From Betaproteobacteria bacterium (GTDB taxonomy: Bacteria; Pseudomonadota; Gammaproteobacteria; Burkholderiales; SG8-41), in the NCBI GenBank assembly GCA_025356695.1, contig JANXSE010000177.1, forward strand, positions 7,888 through 71,887: a stretch of 64,000 nt of DNA. Direction: 5' to 3'. How positions within the stretch are numbered: the stretch's first letter is position 1; each line of letters starts with the position of its first letter. The notes under the pieces are model-generated. The model was not told the origin of the DNA and made no database searches. It saw only the letters and a program-made list of their open reading frames with translations. A program made the translations under genes and the position numbers. Positions 47,301-56,011 of this stretch are shown here, piece after piece.

Positions 47301-48428
47301 TTATTTGAAGAGCAGCCGGAGCGAATCCCAGCCGCGGCCGAACACGCCCGCCAGCGGCACGGCTTCGAGCGCGAGCACCGGAATCTCCGCGTATGATTTT
47401 CCGTCCAGCGTCAGTTTCATCGCGCCGAGCCTCTGGCCGGCCGCGAGCGGCGCCATCAGCGGTTGCTGGCTTTCAAGCTGCGCTTTCAATTTGTCGACCT
47501 GGCCCTTGGGGATGCTGACGTACATCTCGTTGATGAAGCCCGCCTTGACGCTGTTGAGCGTGCCTTTCCACACCGGCACGCTTGCCACCGCCTGGCCGGC
47601 CTCGTAGAGTTTCACGCTATCATAATTCTGAAAACCGTAGTTGAGCAGCTTCTGGCTTTCCGTCGCGCGCGCGCTTTCCGAAGCGGTGCCGAGCACCACC
47701 GACAACAGGCGGCGCTCGCCGCGTTTGGCCGAGGTGATCAGACAGTAGCCGGCGTTTTCGGTGTAACCGGTTTTCATGCCATCGACCGTCGGGTCCGACC
47801 ACAGCAGACGGTTGCGGTTGGCCTGTGTGATGTTGTTGTAGCGGTATTCCTTCATCGAATACAGCGGATGGTATTCGGGGAAATCGCGGATGATCGCCGA
47901 GGCCAGCAGCGCCAGATCGTAGGCGGTCGAAAAATGCTGTGGGCTGGGCAGTCCCGTCGCATTCATGAAGCCGGTGTTTTTCATACCGAGGCGCTGCGCT
48001 TCTTTCGTCATCATCTGTGCGAAGACTTCCTCGCTGCCGGCGATCAGTTCAGCGAGCGCCACGCAGGCGTCGTTGCCCGACTGGATGATCATGCCGTGGA
48101 TGAGTTCGTCAACGGTGACTGGTTTGCGCGGTTCGATGAACATGCGCGAACCCTCGGCCCGCCACGCCCGGTCCGAGACCGGTACCGTTTGCGTCAATTC
48201 GATTTTTTTCTGTTTCAGCGCGCTGAAGGTCAGGTACGCCGTCATCAGCTTGGTCAGCGAGGCGGGCTCAAAGCGCTCGTCGGCTTTCACGCTCGCCAGG
48301 GTCTGCTGGCTGTGATAATCGAGCAGCAGGTACGACTTGGCGGCGATCGTCGGTGGCGGCGTGACGGCGGATTGCGCCGAGCAGCAGGCCGCGGCGAAAA
48401 ACAGGGCGAAGGAAAGGAGGGCGCGCAT
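47301..48428 (-). CDS. dacA: D-alanyl-D-alanine carboxypeptidase (PBP5/6 family)
   Basis: A 375-residue penicillin-binding DD-carboxypeptidase trimming the stem peptide. After a signal peptide, the catalytic triad motifs are S57-x-x-K60 (ASLTKLM), SGN at 117-119 and KTG at 219-221. A PBP5-type C-terminal domain and a terminal amphipathic helix (AGVFGRGWDSLRLLFK) for membrane attachment follow. It is the first gene of the dacA-dat-DUF493-lipB-lipA series on the minus strand. Confidence 0.96.
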   Translation of the reverse strand: MRALLSFALFFAAACCSAQSAVTPPPTIAAKSYLLLDYHSQQTLASVKADERFEPASLTKLMTAYLTFSALKQKKIELTQTVPVSDRAWRAEGSRMFIEPRKPVTVDELIHGMIIQSGNDACVALAELIAGSEEVFAQMMTKEAQRLGMKNTGFMNATGLPSPQHFSTAYDLALLASAIIRDFPEYHPLYSMKEYRYNNITQANRNRLLWSDPTVDGMKTGYTENAGYCLITSAKRGERRLLSVVLGTASESARATESQKLLNYGFQNYDSVKLYEAGQAVASVPVWKGTLNSVKAGFINEMYVSIPKGQVDKLKAQLESQQPLMAPLAAGQRLGAMKLTLDGKSYAEIPVLALEAVPLAGVFGRGWDSLRLLFK

Positions 48429-48487
48429 GGGTTTCGAAAAGCACGCATTATAACAAAGCGCACCCGGTTATCCGGTGCGCCGGCGCA

Positions 48488-48664
48488 CTAGACGTCGTCG
48501 CGCATGCGACGCACCGCAGCGCGTATCAATGCCAGTTGGTGGTTGAAATTCGAACAGCCGCGGCAGATCAGCAGATGCAATTGGAGAACGAGGCGCTCGC
48601 GCAGACCGAGCGGGCGGTCCTGCGCCTGCGACAACAACTCGCTTGCATCTTTGCAGGTCAGCAT
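48488..48664 (-). CDS. Small zinc-finger anti-sigma factor (zf-HC2 type, 58 aa)
   Basis: A 58-residue protein beginning MLTCKDASELLSQAQDRPLG with HLLICRGCSNF in the middle; C4, H30, C34 and C37 provide the His/Cys set of zf-HC2 anti-sigma domains. It has no membrane segment, so it is a soluble anti-sigma-type protein. Its ATG is only four bases after the stop of the ECF sigma gene, the usual sigma/anti-sigma arrangement. Role inferred: binds and inhibits that sigma factor. Confidence 0.82.
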   Translation of the reverse strand: MLTCKDASELLSQAQDRPLGLRERLVLQLHLLICRGCSNFNHQLALIRAAVRRMRDDV

Positions 48665-48668
48665 GGCA

Positions 48669-49232
48669 TCAGGCCGTGGCGGCGCCCCATTTGATTTCGA
48701 TGCATTCGCGCAGGGCGAGGCGCGCGCGGTGCAGGATCACCCAAAGATTGGTCGGCGTGATGTCGAGTTCCTTACAAATTTCCTCGGTCGACATTTCGAG
48801 CACCTCGCGCATCATGAAGACGCGCGCATTGCGTTGCGGCATCGCCCTGGCGCACAGCTCGAAGGCCTCGCGAAAGCGTTTGTCTTCCAGCGCGCGCGAG
48901 GGGCTGCCCCAGTCTGATGGCGCCTGCTGCCAGTGGCCGTCGCGCTGGAAGATCGCATCGACCGCATCGGCTTCGGACGCGTCGTCATTGCTGGTCAGCG
49001 GTTGTTCGCGGGATTTGCGCCGGATCAAATCGATGATCTTGTGCTTGAGGATGCCGGTCAGCCAGGTCTTGGCGGTCGACTTGCCCTCGAAGCGCGCGCG
49101 TCCCTCGAGCGCCGCCAACATGGTTTCCTGCACCACGTCCTCGGCGGCGTCGCGGTCGCGCAATTGCAGCAGCGCGTAGCGCAGCAGGTAGGGCCGCAAT
49201 TGCTCGAGTTCTTCGGTGCCGGGCTGGCTCAT
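48669..49232 (-). CDS. ECF-type RNA polymerase sigma factor
   Basis: A 187-residue sigma70-family factor with region 2 (LRYALLQLRDRDAAEDVVQETMLAAL, WLTGILKHKIIDLIRRKS) and region 4 (ALEMSTEEICKELDITPTN in variant form, LWVILHRARLALRECIE), joined by a short linker and lacking regions 1 and 3. It is coupled to the adjacent 58-residue anti-sigma gene. The stimulus is unknown. It is divergent to the Hsp20 gene, whose leader shows no clear ECF-type promoter. Confidence 0.92.
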   Translation of the reverse strand: MSQPGTEELEQLRPYLLRYALLQLRDRDAAEDVVQETMLAALEGRARFEGKSTAKTWLTGILKHKIIDLIRRKSREQPLTSNDDASEADAVDAIFQRDGHWQQAPSDWGSPSRALEDKRFREAFELCARAMPQRNARVFMMREVLEMSTEEICKELDITPTNLWVILHRARLALRECIEIKWGAATA

Positions 49233-49316
49233 GCGGGGGCTTGAAAAGGCGCGGAATGGCGCAATTTACGGCCTTTCGTGCCCGCATTCAAGCAGGCAAT
49301 CCGGTTGCAGCCGGGT

Positions 49317-49345
49317 CTTGAAATTTCCCGGCCGGCACCGATATA
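49317..49345 (+). promoter_or_regulatory. Sigma32-like heat-shock promoter before the Hsp20 gene
   Basis: CTTGAAA at 49317-49323 matches the sigma32 -35 consensus exactly; after 14 bases CCGATATA at 49338-49345 resembles the -10 CCCCATNTA. It is positioned 48 bases before the Hsp20 start. Confidence 0.55.
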
Positions 49346-49393
49346 GCTTGCACGGGGCCGCGACATACGCGCCCGAATGAACAGGAGATTAAC

Positions 49394-49819
49394 ATGGCAA
49401 ATCTTGCACGCTTTAACGTACTCGACAACACGCTGGATGATGTGCTGCGCGGTTTTTTCGTGCGGCCGGTGAACTTCGAAACGACCGCGGCGCCGGTGCA
49501 GTTGCGCGTCGATGTGAGTGAAACCGAGGGCGGTTATACCGTCCGCGCCGAAATTCCGGGCGTGAAAAAGGATGACATTCATGTCGCGATCGACGGCAAC
49601 CAGGTCGAAATCAGCGCCGAGGTGAAGAACGAGAAGGAAGTGAAGGAAGGCGAGAAGCTGCTGCGTTCCGAGCGCTATTACGGCAAGGTCTATCGGGCCT
49701 TCGCGCTGGGCAGCGATGTCGACGAGGCGGCGACCGAAGCACGTTACGCCGACGGTATCCTTGAGCTGAAGCTGCCGAAGAAGACTTCGGCCAGGGTCAA
49801 GCGCATCGCCATCCAGTAA
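49394..49819 (+). CDS. Small heat-shock protein (Hsp20/alpha-crystallin family)
   Basis: A 141-residue holdase chaperone. The alpha-crystallin domain covers residues ~38-141: RVDVSETEGGYTVRAEIPGVKKDDIHVAIDG, LRSERYYGKVYRAFAL, and the family's A-x-x-x-G-I-L motif in ARYADGILELKLPK. AGGAG precedes the ATG. A sigma32-like promoter upstream and a terminator downstream make it a single-gene heat-shock unit. Confidence 0.94.
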   Translation: MANLARFNVLDNTLDDVLRGFFVRPVNFETTAAPVQLRVDVSETEGGYTVRAEIPGVKKDDIHVAIDGNQVEISAEVKNEKEVKEGEKLLRSERYYGKVYRAFALGSDVDEAATEARYADGILELKLPKKTSARVKRIAIQ

Positions 49820-49858
49820 CGGCTTGCGCCGCCTGCGGAGCGGCGGGTAAACAAGCGG

Positions 49859-49888
49859 CGGCGGGTTCTTTGGGCCCGCCGTTTTTTT
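49859..49888 (+). terminator. Intrinsic terminator after the Hsp20 gene
   Basis: Stem CGGCGGG (49859-49865) with CCCGCCG (49875-49881), nine-base loop, followed by seven T. Confidence 0.92.
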
Positions 49889-49933
49889 GTACTGTCCCCC
49901 TTGAAGGATCGCGCAGTCATGTAAAATGGGTGA

Positions 49934-50851
<918 letters not shown>

Positions 50852-50860
50852 CCGCGGCTT

Positions 50861-51505
50861 GTGAAATTCAACCGTGTTTGGGTGTTCGATCTCGACAACA
50901 CGCTGCATAACGCCAGTCCGCATATCTTTCCGCATATCAACAGCGCGATGACGGCCTACCTGCAAACGCATCTCGGGCTCGACGAGGTTGCCGCCGGCGA
51001 ACTGCGGCGCCGCTACTGGCTGCGCTACGGCGCCACTCTGATCGGCCTGATGCGACACCATGCCACCGACCCGCAACATTTTCTGCGCGCTACCCACGAC
51101 TTTGCCGATCTGCCGGCGAAGATTGTTAGTGAACGCGGCCTGCGCGCCACCCTGCGCCGGCTGCCCGGGCGCAAGCTGGTGTTTTCCAACGCGCCGGCGC
51201 ATTATGCGGCGGCGGTACTGAATGCCCTTGGCATCGCCGATCTTTTCGACGATGTGTTTTCCATCGAGCACACCGGCTACCGGCCGAAGCCCGACAGCTT
51301 CGGCTTTTTGCGGCTGTTCCGCCGCAACCGCGTGCGCGCCGATCGCTGTGTGATGGTTGAGGATACGTTGGCGAATCTGAAAACCGCGAAGAAGCTCGGC
51401 ATGGCCACGGTATGGGTCGCGCGCAGCGCAAAAGCGCCCGGCTACGTCGACTTTAACATTCGCAATCTGATGCAGTTACCGCGCCTGGCATGGCGCTTGA
51501 ATTAA
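50861..51505 (+). CDS. HAD-family pyrimidine 5'-nucleotidase
   Basis: A 214-residue HAD phosphatase with motif I VWVFDLDNTLHN, motif II (VFSNAPAHY), lysine in GYRPKPDSFGF and motif IV VMVEDTLANL. The HNASPHIFPHIN segment and length match the TIGR01993 pyrimidine 5'-nucleotidase group. Start is GTG. It lies between argB and slmA, an arrangement frequent in betaproteobacteria, and overlaps the region just upstream of slmA. Confidence 0.88.
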   Translation: MKFNRVWVFDLDNTLHNASPHIFPHINSAMTAYLQTHLGLDEVAAGELRRRYWLRYGATLIGLMRHHATDPQHFLRATHDFADLPAKIVSERGLRATLRRLPGRKLVFSNAPAHYAAAVLNALGIADLFDDVFSIEHTGYRPKPDSFGFLRLFRRNRVRADRCVMVEDTLANLKTAKKLGMATVWVARSAKAPGYVDFNIRNLMQLPRLAWRLN

Positions 51506-51516
51506 CGGAGACCGCA

Positions 51517-52092
51517 ATGATCAAACGCGGCGATCGCAAGTTGCAGATTTTGCAGACCCTGGCGGGCATGCTCGAACAACCGGCCGCCGAAAAAATTACC
51601 ACTGCCGCGCTGGCGGCGAAGATCGACGTGTCGGAGGCCGCGCTGTACCGCCACTTCGCCAGCAAGGCGCAGATGTTCGAGGGCCTGATCGAATTCATCG
51701 AAGAGACACTGTTCGGCCTCATCAACAAGATCAGTGCCGAGGAAAAAAGCGGCCTCAGGCAGCTCGAGGCGGTGACGACGATGCTGCTTGGCTTCGCGCA
51801 GAAGAACCGCGGCATGACGCGTGTGCTGATCGGTGATGCGCTGGTGCACGAGAACGAGCGCCTGCAGGCGCGCATCAACCAGCTGCACGACCGCGTCGAG
51901 GCAACGCTCAAGCAGGCGATCCGCTTTGCTGCAAGCCAGAACGAGTTTCCCGCCGACATTGATGCTGCAGCGCGCGCCAACCTGATCATGAGCTGCGTGT
52001 CAGGGCGCTGGCAGCAGTTTGCCAAAAGCGGTTTCAAGCGCGATCCGATGCAGTACTGGCCGGATCAATGGCGCACGCTCATTTCGCACTGA
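51517..52092 (+). CDS. slmA: Nucleoid occlusion factor SlmA (TetR family)
   Basis: A 191-residue TetR-fold protein. N-terminal helix-turn-helix: ITTAALAAKIDVSEAALYRHFASKAQMFE, the SlmA form of the TetR motif, and the C-terminal QQFAKSGFKRDPMQYWPDQW is typical. SlmA binds chromosomal sites and blocks FtsZ assembly over the nucleoid. CGGAG seven bases upstream sets the start at 51517; longer frames overlap the nucleotidase gene. Confidence 0.9.
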   Translation: MIKRGDRKLQILQTLAGMLEQPAAEKITTAALAAKIDVSEAALYRHFASKAQMFEGLIEFIEETLFGLINKISAEEKSGLRQLEAVTTMLLGFAQKNRGMTRVLIGDALVHENERLQARINQLHDRVEATLKQAIRFAASQNEFPADIDAAARANLIMSCVSGRWQQFAKSGFKRDPMQYWPDQWRTLISH

Positions 52093-52107
52093 TTTTCCGG
52101 AGGTCAC

Positions 52108-52509
52108 ATGAACGTCACGACGCAGCAACTCGCCGAACTGTTGATCGGTATCGCGCGCTCGCAGCAGGCAATCATCGACGCCATCGATTCGCAGAAGCCG
52201 GGATTCAAGGGCACTTATCTTTCGCCGGCACTCGACAGCGTAGCGAAAATCCGTTCGACCAACCGCGCGCCGTCGCTGCAGGAATTCCCGGCGCGCGTGC
52301 TGTCGCAATGCCAGAGCCGCGTCGGCCCCAACGTCGAACAGGTGGTGAAGGATCTGGAGGCATTGTTATCGGGACAGGTTGCCACTCCCGCTGCGGTGTC
52401 ACCGGCCGAAGCGCGCGCGGCTGCTGCTGCGCCACCCGCCGCCGCACCTGCGCCGGCAGTGCCGGCCGCCAGCGGTGGCGACGACGATCTGGATATGACC
52501 AAAACCTAG
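52108..52509 (+). CDS. Hypothetical protein with Ala/Pro-rich tail (133 aa)
   Basis: 133 residues. The first ~90 form a likely helical domain (NVTTQQLAELLIGIARSQQA, FPARVLSQCQSRVGPNVEQV); the rest is a low-complexity Ala/Pro linker ending in an acidic DDDLDMTKT tail. I do not recognise a family. GGAGG ten bases before the ATG supports the start. It follows slmA by 15 bases and is probably co-transcribed with argB-slmA. Confidence 0.65.
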   Translation: MNVTTQQLAELLIGIARSQQAIIDAIDSQKPGFKGTYLSPALDSVAKIRSTNRAPSLQEFPARVLSQCQSRVGPNVEQVVKDLEALLSGQVATPAAVSPAEARAAAAAPPAAAPAPAVPAASGGDDDLDMTKT

Positions 52510-52549
52510 AAATTGCAGATCACCGGCCGTCCGCAGCAAGCGCTTCCGT

Positions 52550-53683
52550 TCAGGGCTTGCGAAGAATAAAGATAAATCCGTTCACGTCGCCGCGGATGTG
52601 ATGGGCGAAGGCCTCGACTTCGGTCAGGCCGAGATGTCCGCTCAGGTTCCGGATGTAATTCACCGCATGGGCATAACGGCCGCTGGGCTGCAGCACAAAG
52701 GTACCCTGCCCGGTCAGCTCGATCGAAAATGCATAGAGCCCGCCGGCGTCGAGTGCGCGTGCAATCAGCGCGAAGAGCGGCTCAAGGTCGCCGAAATAAA
52801 CCAGCACATCGGCCGCCAGCACCAGATCGAAGCCGGCCGCCGGCGCCTGTTGCAGCCATTCCACGATGCTGGCATCAGCGAGTTCGTTATAGAGATTGCG
52901 CGCGCGCGCTTTATCCAGCATTGCAGGCGAGAGGTCGATGCCGGTCAGACGGCTGTAGTGCCCGGCCAGCTGCACACCGCATAATCCCGTGCCACAACCC
53001 AGATCGAGCACGCGAAGTTTGCGCTGCGGTTCGATTGCTGCGATGCGCGCCGCCAGTGTCTCGGGTATGCGGTAGCCGAGTTCCTCCACCAGCCGACGGT
53101 CGAAATCGCCGGCGAAATTATCGAACAGGCTGCGCGTGTAATCGTCGGGCGCGTAAGCAGTGGTTTCGCCATGCAGCGCGCTCAACAGATGGCGGAAAAT
53201 TTTAACGTCGATACCGCGCGCAACGGCTTGTTGAAACGTCGCTGCCGCCTGGTCACGGTCGCCTGCCGCCGCATAAAGGCGGCCGAGGTTGAGATAGGGT
53301 TGCGCGAAGTCCGGGCGCAGCGCGACCGCGCGACGATAGGATTCGAGCGCTGCAGCGTTATCGTCCTGCATCTGTAAAACCGAGCCGAGGTTGTTGTGCG
53401 CTTCGACGTAGTCGGGGCGCAGCTCAATGGCGCGCCGGTAACAGGCCGCGGCGCGCCCGAGTTGCTGCTGGTCGCGCAGGGCGAGGCCGAGATGGAAATA
53501 CGCCTCGGCGTTGCCTGGTGTAATGGCCAGTGCGCGCTCGAAGGCGCGCGCCGCGTTCGCGTGGTCGCCGGCGATGCTGCATTGTTTGCCGGATTCAATC
53601 GCGGCATGGGCATCCGGGGCATCGGGTCGCGCGCCGGCGCCGAAGAGGCGACGGAACAGTGCACGAAAGGGCGCGGCCAGCAC
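52550..53683 (-). CDS. TPR-repeat methyltransferase
   Basis: A 377-residue protein: residues ~25-165 are tetratricopeptide repeats (HANAARAFERALAITPGNAEAY, AAACYRRAIELRPDYVEAHNN, AALESYRRAVALRPDFAQPY) and residues ~190-377 a class I SAM-dependent methyltransferase (LDLGCGTGLCGVQL, LVLAADVLVYFGDL). Similar TPR-methyltransferases occur in many proteobacteria with unknown substrates. GTG start, three bases after the moeB stop, so it is coupled to moeB. Confidence 0.87.
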   Translation of the reverse strand: MLAAPFRALFRRLFGAGARPDAPDAHAAIESGKQCSIAGDHANAARAFERALAITPGNAEAYFHLGLALRDQQQLGRAAACYRRAIELRPDYVEAHNNLGSVLQMQDDNAAALESYRRAVALRPDFAQPYLNLGRLYAAAGDRDQAAATFQQAVARGIDVKIFRHLLSALHGETTAYAPDDYTRSLFDNFAGDFDRRLVEELGYRIPETLAARIAAIEPQRKLRVLDLGCGTGLCGVQLAGHYSRLTGIDLSPAMLDKARARNLYNELADASIVEWLQQAPAAGFDLVLAADVLVYFGDLEPLFALIARALDAGGLYAFSIELTGQGTFVLQPSGRYAHAVNYIRNLSGHLGLTEVEAFAHHIRGDVNGFIFILRKP

Positions 53684-53686
53684 GGC

Positions 53687-54436
53687 TCAGTGCAACGCGC
53701 ACACCGCGCAGGCGGGGTCGCGCTTGAGACGCATGCTGCGCCATTCCATGGTCAGCGCATCGAGCAGCAACAGGCGCCCGGCCAGCGAGGTGCCGGCGCC
53801 GGCAAGCAGCTTCAGGGCTTCGGCGGCCTGTGTCGAACCGACGATGCCGACCAGCGGCGCGAACACCCCCATCACCGCGCAGCGCATGTCGCTGTCGTCG
53901 CCACCCGCGGGAAACAGGCACTGATAACAGGGCGACTGCGCGTCGCGCAGGTCGAACACGGACAGTTGTCCGTCGAAGCGCACAGCGGCGCCGGAGACCA
54001 GGGGTTTTTTATGCGCGACGCAGGCGGCGTTGATGGCGTGACGCGTGCTGAAGTTGTCGCTGCAATCAAGCACGACGTCAGCGGCCGCAACGCGCGCATC
54101 GAGTGCCGCGCCGGCAAGGCGTTCGCACACGGCGTTGACCTGCACTTCGGGATTGATGGTCGCCAGCGTGTTGCGCGCCGATTCGGCTTTCGCGGTGCCG
54201 ATGGAATCACTGCGGTGGACAATCTGGCGTTGCAGATTGGTCAGGTCGACGCTGTCGCCGTCGCAGATGGTAAGGGTGCCGACGCCGGCAGACGCCAGAT
54301 AGAGCGCCACCGGCGAACCGAGGCCGCCGGCGCCAATGATGAGCGCGTGCGCGGCGCGGATTTTTTCCTGGCCTTCGATGCCGATTTCCGGCAGCAGGAT
54401 GTGGCGACTGTAGCGCAGCAGTTGTTCGTCGTTCAT
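53687..54436 (-). CDS. moeB: MoeB/ThiF-type sulfur-carrier adenylyltransferase
   Basis: A 249-residue E1-like enzyme that adenylates the C-terminus of a ubiquitin-like sulfur carrier (MoaD or ThiS). ATP loop GAGGLGSPVALYLASAGVG, DLTNLQRQ, and a structural zinc site of paired CxxC motifs (CYQC and CAVC near the C-terminus) are present, without a rhodanese domain. The ATG at 54436 gives the conserved NDEQLLRYSRHILLP start. MoeB vs ThiF cannot be decided from sequence alone. Confidence 0.9.
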   Translation of the reverse strand: MNDEQLLRYSRHILLPEIGIEGQEKIRAAHALIIGAGGLGSPVALYLASAGVGTLTICDGDSVDLTNLQRQIVHRSDSIGTAKAESARNTLATINPEVQVNAVCERLAGAALDARVAAADVVLDCSDNFSTRHAINAACVAHKKPLVSGAAVRFDGQLSVFDLRDAQSPCYQCLFPAGGDDSDMRCAVMGVFAPLVGIVGSTQAAEALKLLAGAGTSLAGRLLLLDALTMEWRSMRLKRDPACAVCALH

Positions 54437-54464
54437 GCGGCGTAGCTTACGCGAAACCGGCGCT

Positions 54465-54494
54465 AAAACAAAAACGCCCGGCACGGGCCGGGCG
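54465..54494 (-). terminator. Intrinsic terminator between ctpA and moeB
   Basis: Stem CGCCCGG (54475-54481) with CCGGGCG (54488-54494); the A-rich tract at 54465-54474 becomes a T-rich tail on the minus strand. It lies downstream of ctpA and upstream of moeB. Confidence 0.85.
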
Positions 54495-54513
54495 TCATGT
54501 CGGGTCGTGAATT

Positions 54514-55962
54514 TCAGTTGGCGCTGGCGCGCGCGCCGGGCGTGCGGCCCTTCAGGAAATTGATCGCCTGCGACAGTTCGTAGTCGTATTTGGCGACCAC
54601 TTCACCCGGTTCGGGTTTGAGGTCTTTTTCCGCGACGTCTTTCTGGCGCGGCACCGGCACGAAGTTGAAGGCATTCGGCGCCGGCGTGGCGGGGGTTGTC
54701 GAGGGCGCCGCCTTGGCTTCCGGTTTCGCGTCCTTGTCGCCGTCGAGATGTTTGGTCAGGTCGGCTTCGCGCAGCTTCAGGCTGGGCTCGCTACGGCCGG
54801 CGCTGCCGTCGTCAAGCTCGATGTCCGGCACGATGCCCTTGGCCTGGATCGAGCGGCCGTTCGGCGTGAAGTAACGCGCGGTGGTCAGCTTGATCGCCGT
54901 GTTGTTGCCGAGCGGCAGGATGGTCTGCACCGAACCCTTGCCGAAAGTCTGCGTGCCCATGATGACCGCGCGTTTGTGGTCCTGCAGCGCGCCGGCGACG
55001 ATTTCCGACGCCGAGGCCGAACCGCTGTTGACCAGCACGACCATCGGCACGTTGCGCACATCGGCCGGCAATCTGGAAATGTAATCCTCCTTGACGCCGC
55101 GGCTGCGCAGGTAGTTCTCCGGGCTCGCTGTCAGGCGCATCTTGGCGTCTTCGGCACGGCCCTCGGTGTAAACCACCAGCGCGTTTTGCGGCAGGAATGC
55201 GGCCGATACCGCGACCGCGCCGTTGAGCAGGCCGCCCGGATCGTTGCGCAGATCAAGCACGATGCCGCGCATCTGGCCCTGGTTCTGTTTGTAGAGCGTC
55301 TGGATCGCGGCGGCGAGTGTTTCGCCGGTGTGTTCCTGAAACTGCGTGACGCGGAAATAGGCGTAGCCCGGTTCGATCAGCTTGTACTTTACGCTCTGGA
55401 TCTTGATCACGGCGCGCGTCAGCGTGAGCATCAGCGGCTTCGGTTCGTTTTTGCGCACTACCGTCAGCGTGATCTGTGTGTTGGGGCGGCCGCGCATGCG
55501 TTTGACCGCATCGTTGAGCGTCATGCCCTTGACCGACGTGTCGTCGAGTTTGACGATGAGGTCGCCGGCCTTGATGCCGGCGCGCGATGCCGGCGAATCG
55601 TCGATCGGCGAGACGACTTTGACGAAGCCGTCTTCCATGCCGACCTCGATACCCAGGCCGCCGAATTCGCCTTGCGTGCCGACCTGCAGTTCCTTGAAGG
55701 CGTCCTGGTCGAGGTAGGCCGAGTGCGGATCAAGCCCGGCCAGCATGCCGGTGATGGCTTCGGTGATGAGCTTCTTGTCTTCGACCGGCTCGACGTAATC
55801 TTTTTTGATGCGGCCGAACACTTCGGTGAAGGAGCGCAGTTCCTCAATCGGCAGCGGGCTCAGCGCCTCGCGTTGCGCCACCGCGGAGAAATTCAGCGAG
55901 ATCATCACACCCAAGCAGGCGCCCAGCGCGATTAATCCGAGTTGATTCAGTTTTCCACGCAT
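54514..55962 (-). CDS. ctpA: C-terminal processing peptidase (S41 family)
   Basis: A 482-residue periplasmic protease. Signal anchor (LIALGACLGVMISLNFSAVA), a PDZ domain around residues 95-185 (GGLGIEVGMEDGFVKVVSPI), and the S41 active site with S315 (VNSGSASASEIVAG) and K342 (TFGKGSVQ). The C-terminus is proline/alanine rich. Located downstream of envC, so it may be part of the same cell-wall hydrolase regulation unit, a combination common in proteobacteria. Confidence 0.94.
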   Translation of the reverse strand: MRGKLNQLGLIALGACLGVMISLNFSAVAQREALSPLPIEELRSFTEVFGRIKKDYVEPVEDKKLITEAITGMLAGLDPHSAYLDQDAFKELQVGTQGEFGGLGIEVGMEDGFVKVVSPIDDSPASRAGIKAGDLIVKLDDTSVKGMTLNDAVKRMRGRPNTQITLTVVRKNEPKPLMLTLTRAVIKIQSVKYKLIEPGYAYFRVTQFQEHTGETLAAAIQTLYKQNQGQMRGIVLDLRNDPGGLLNGAVAVSAAFLPQNALVVYTEGRAEDAKMRLTASPENYLRSRGVKEDYISRLPADVRNVPMVVLVNSGSASASEIVAGALQDHKRAVIMGTQTFGKGSVQTILPLGNNTAIKLTTARYFTPNGRSIQAKGIVPDIELDDGSAGRSEPSLKLREADLTKHLDGDKDAKPEAKAAPSTTPATPAPNAFNFVPVPRQKDVAEKDLKPEPGEVVAKYDYELSQAINFLKGRTPGARASAN

Positions 55963-56011
55963 GGCCGAAGGCTCCGAAGTCGCTAAATTTTGTTGCAGAT
56001 TTATTTCAGAC

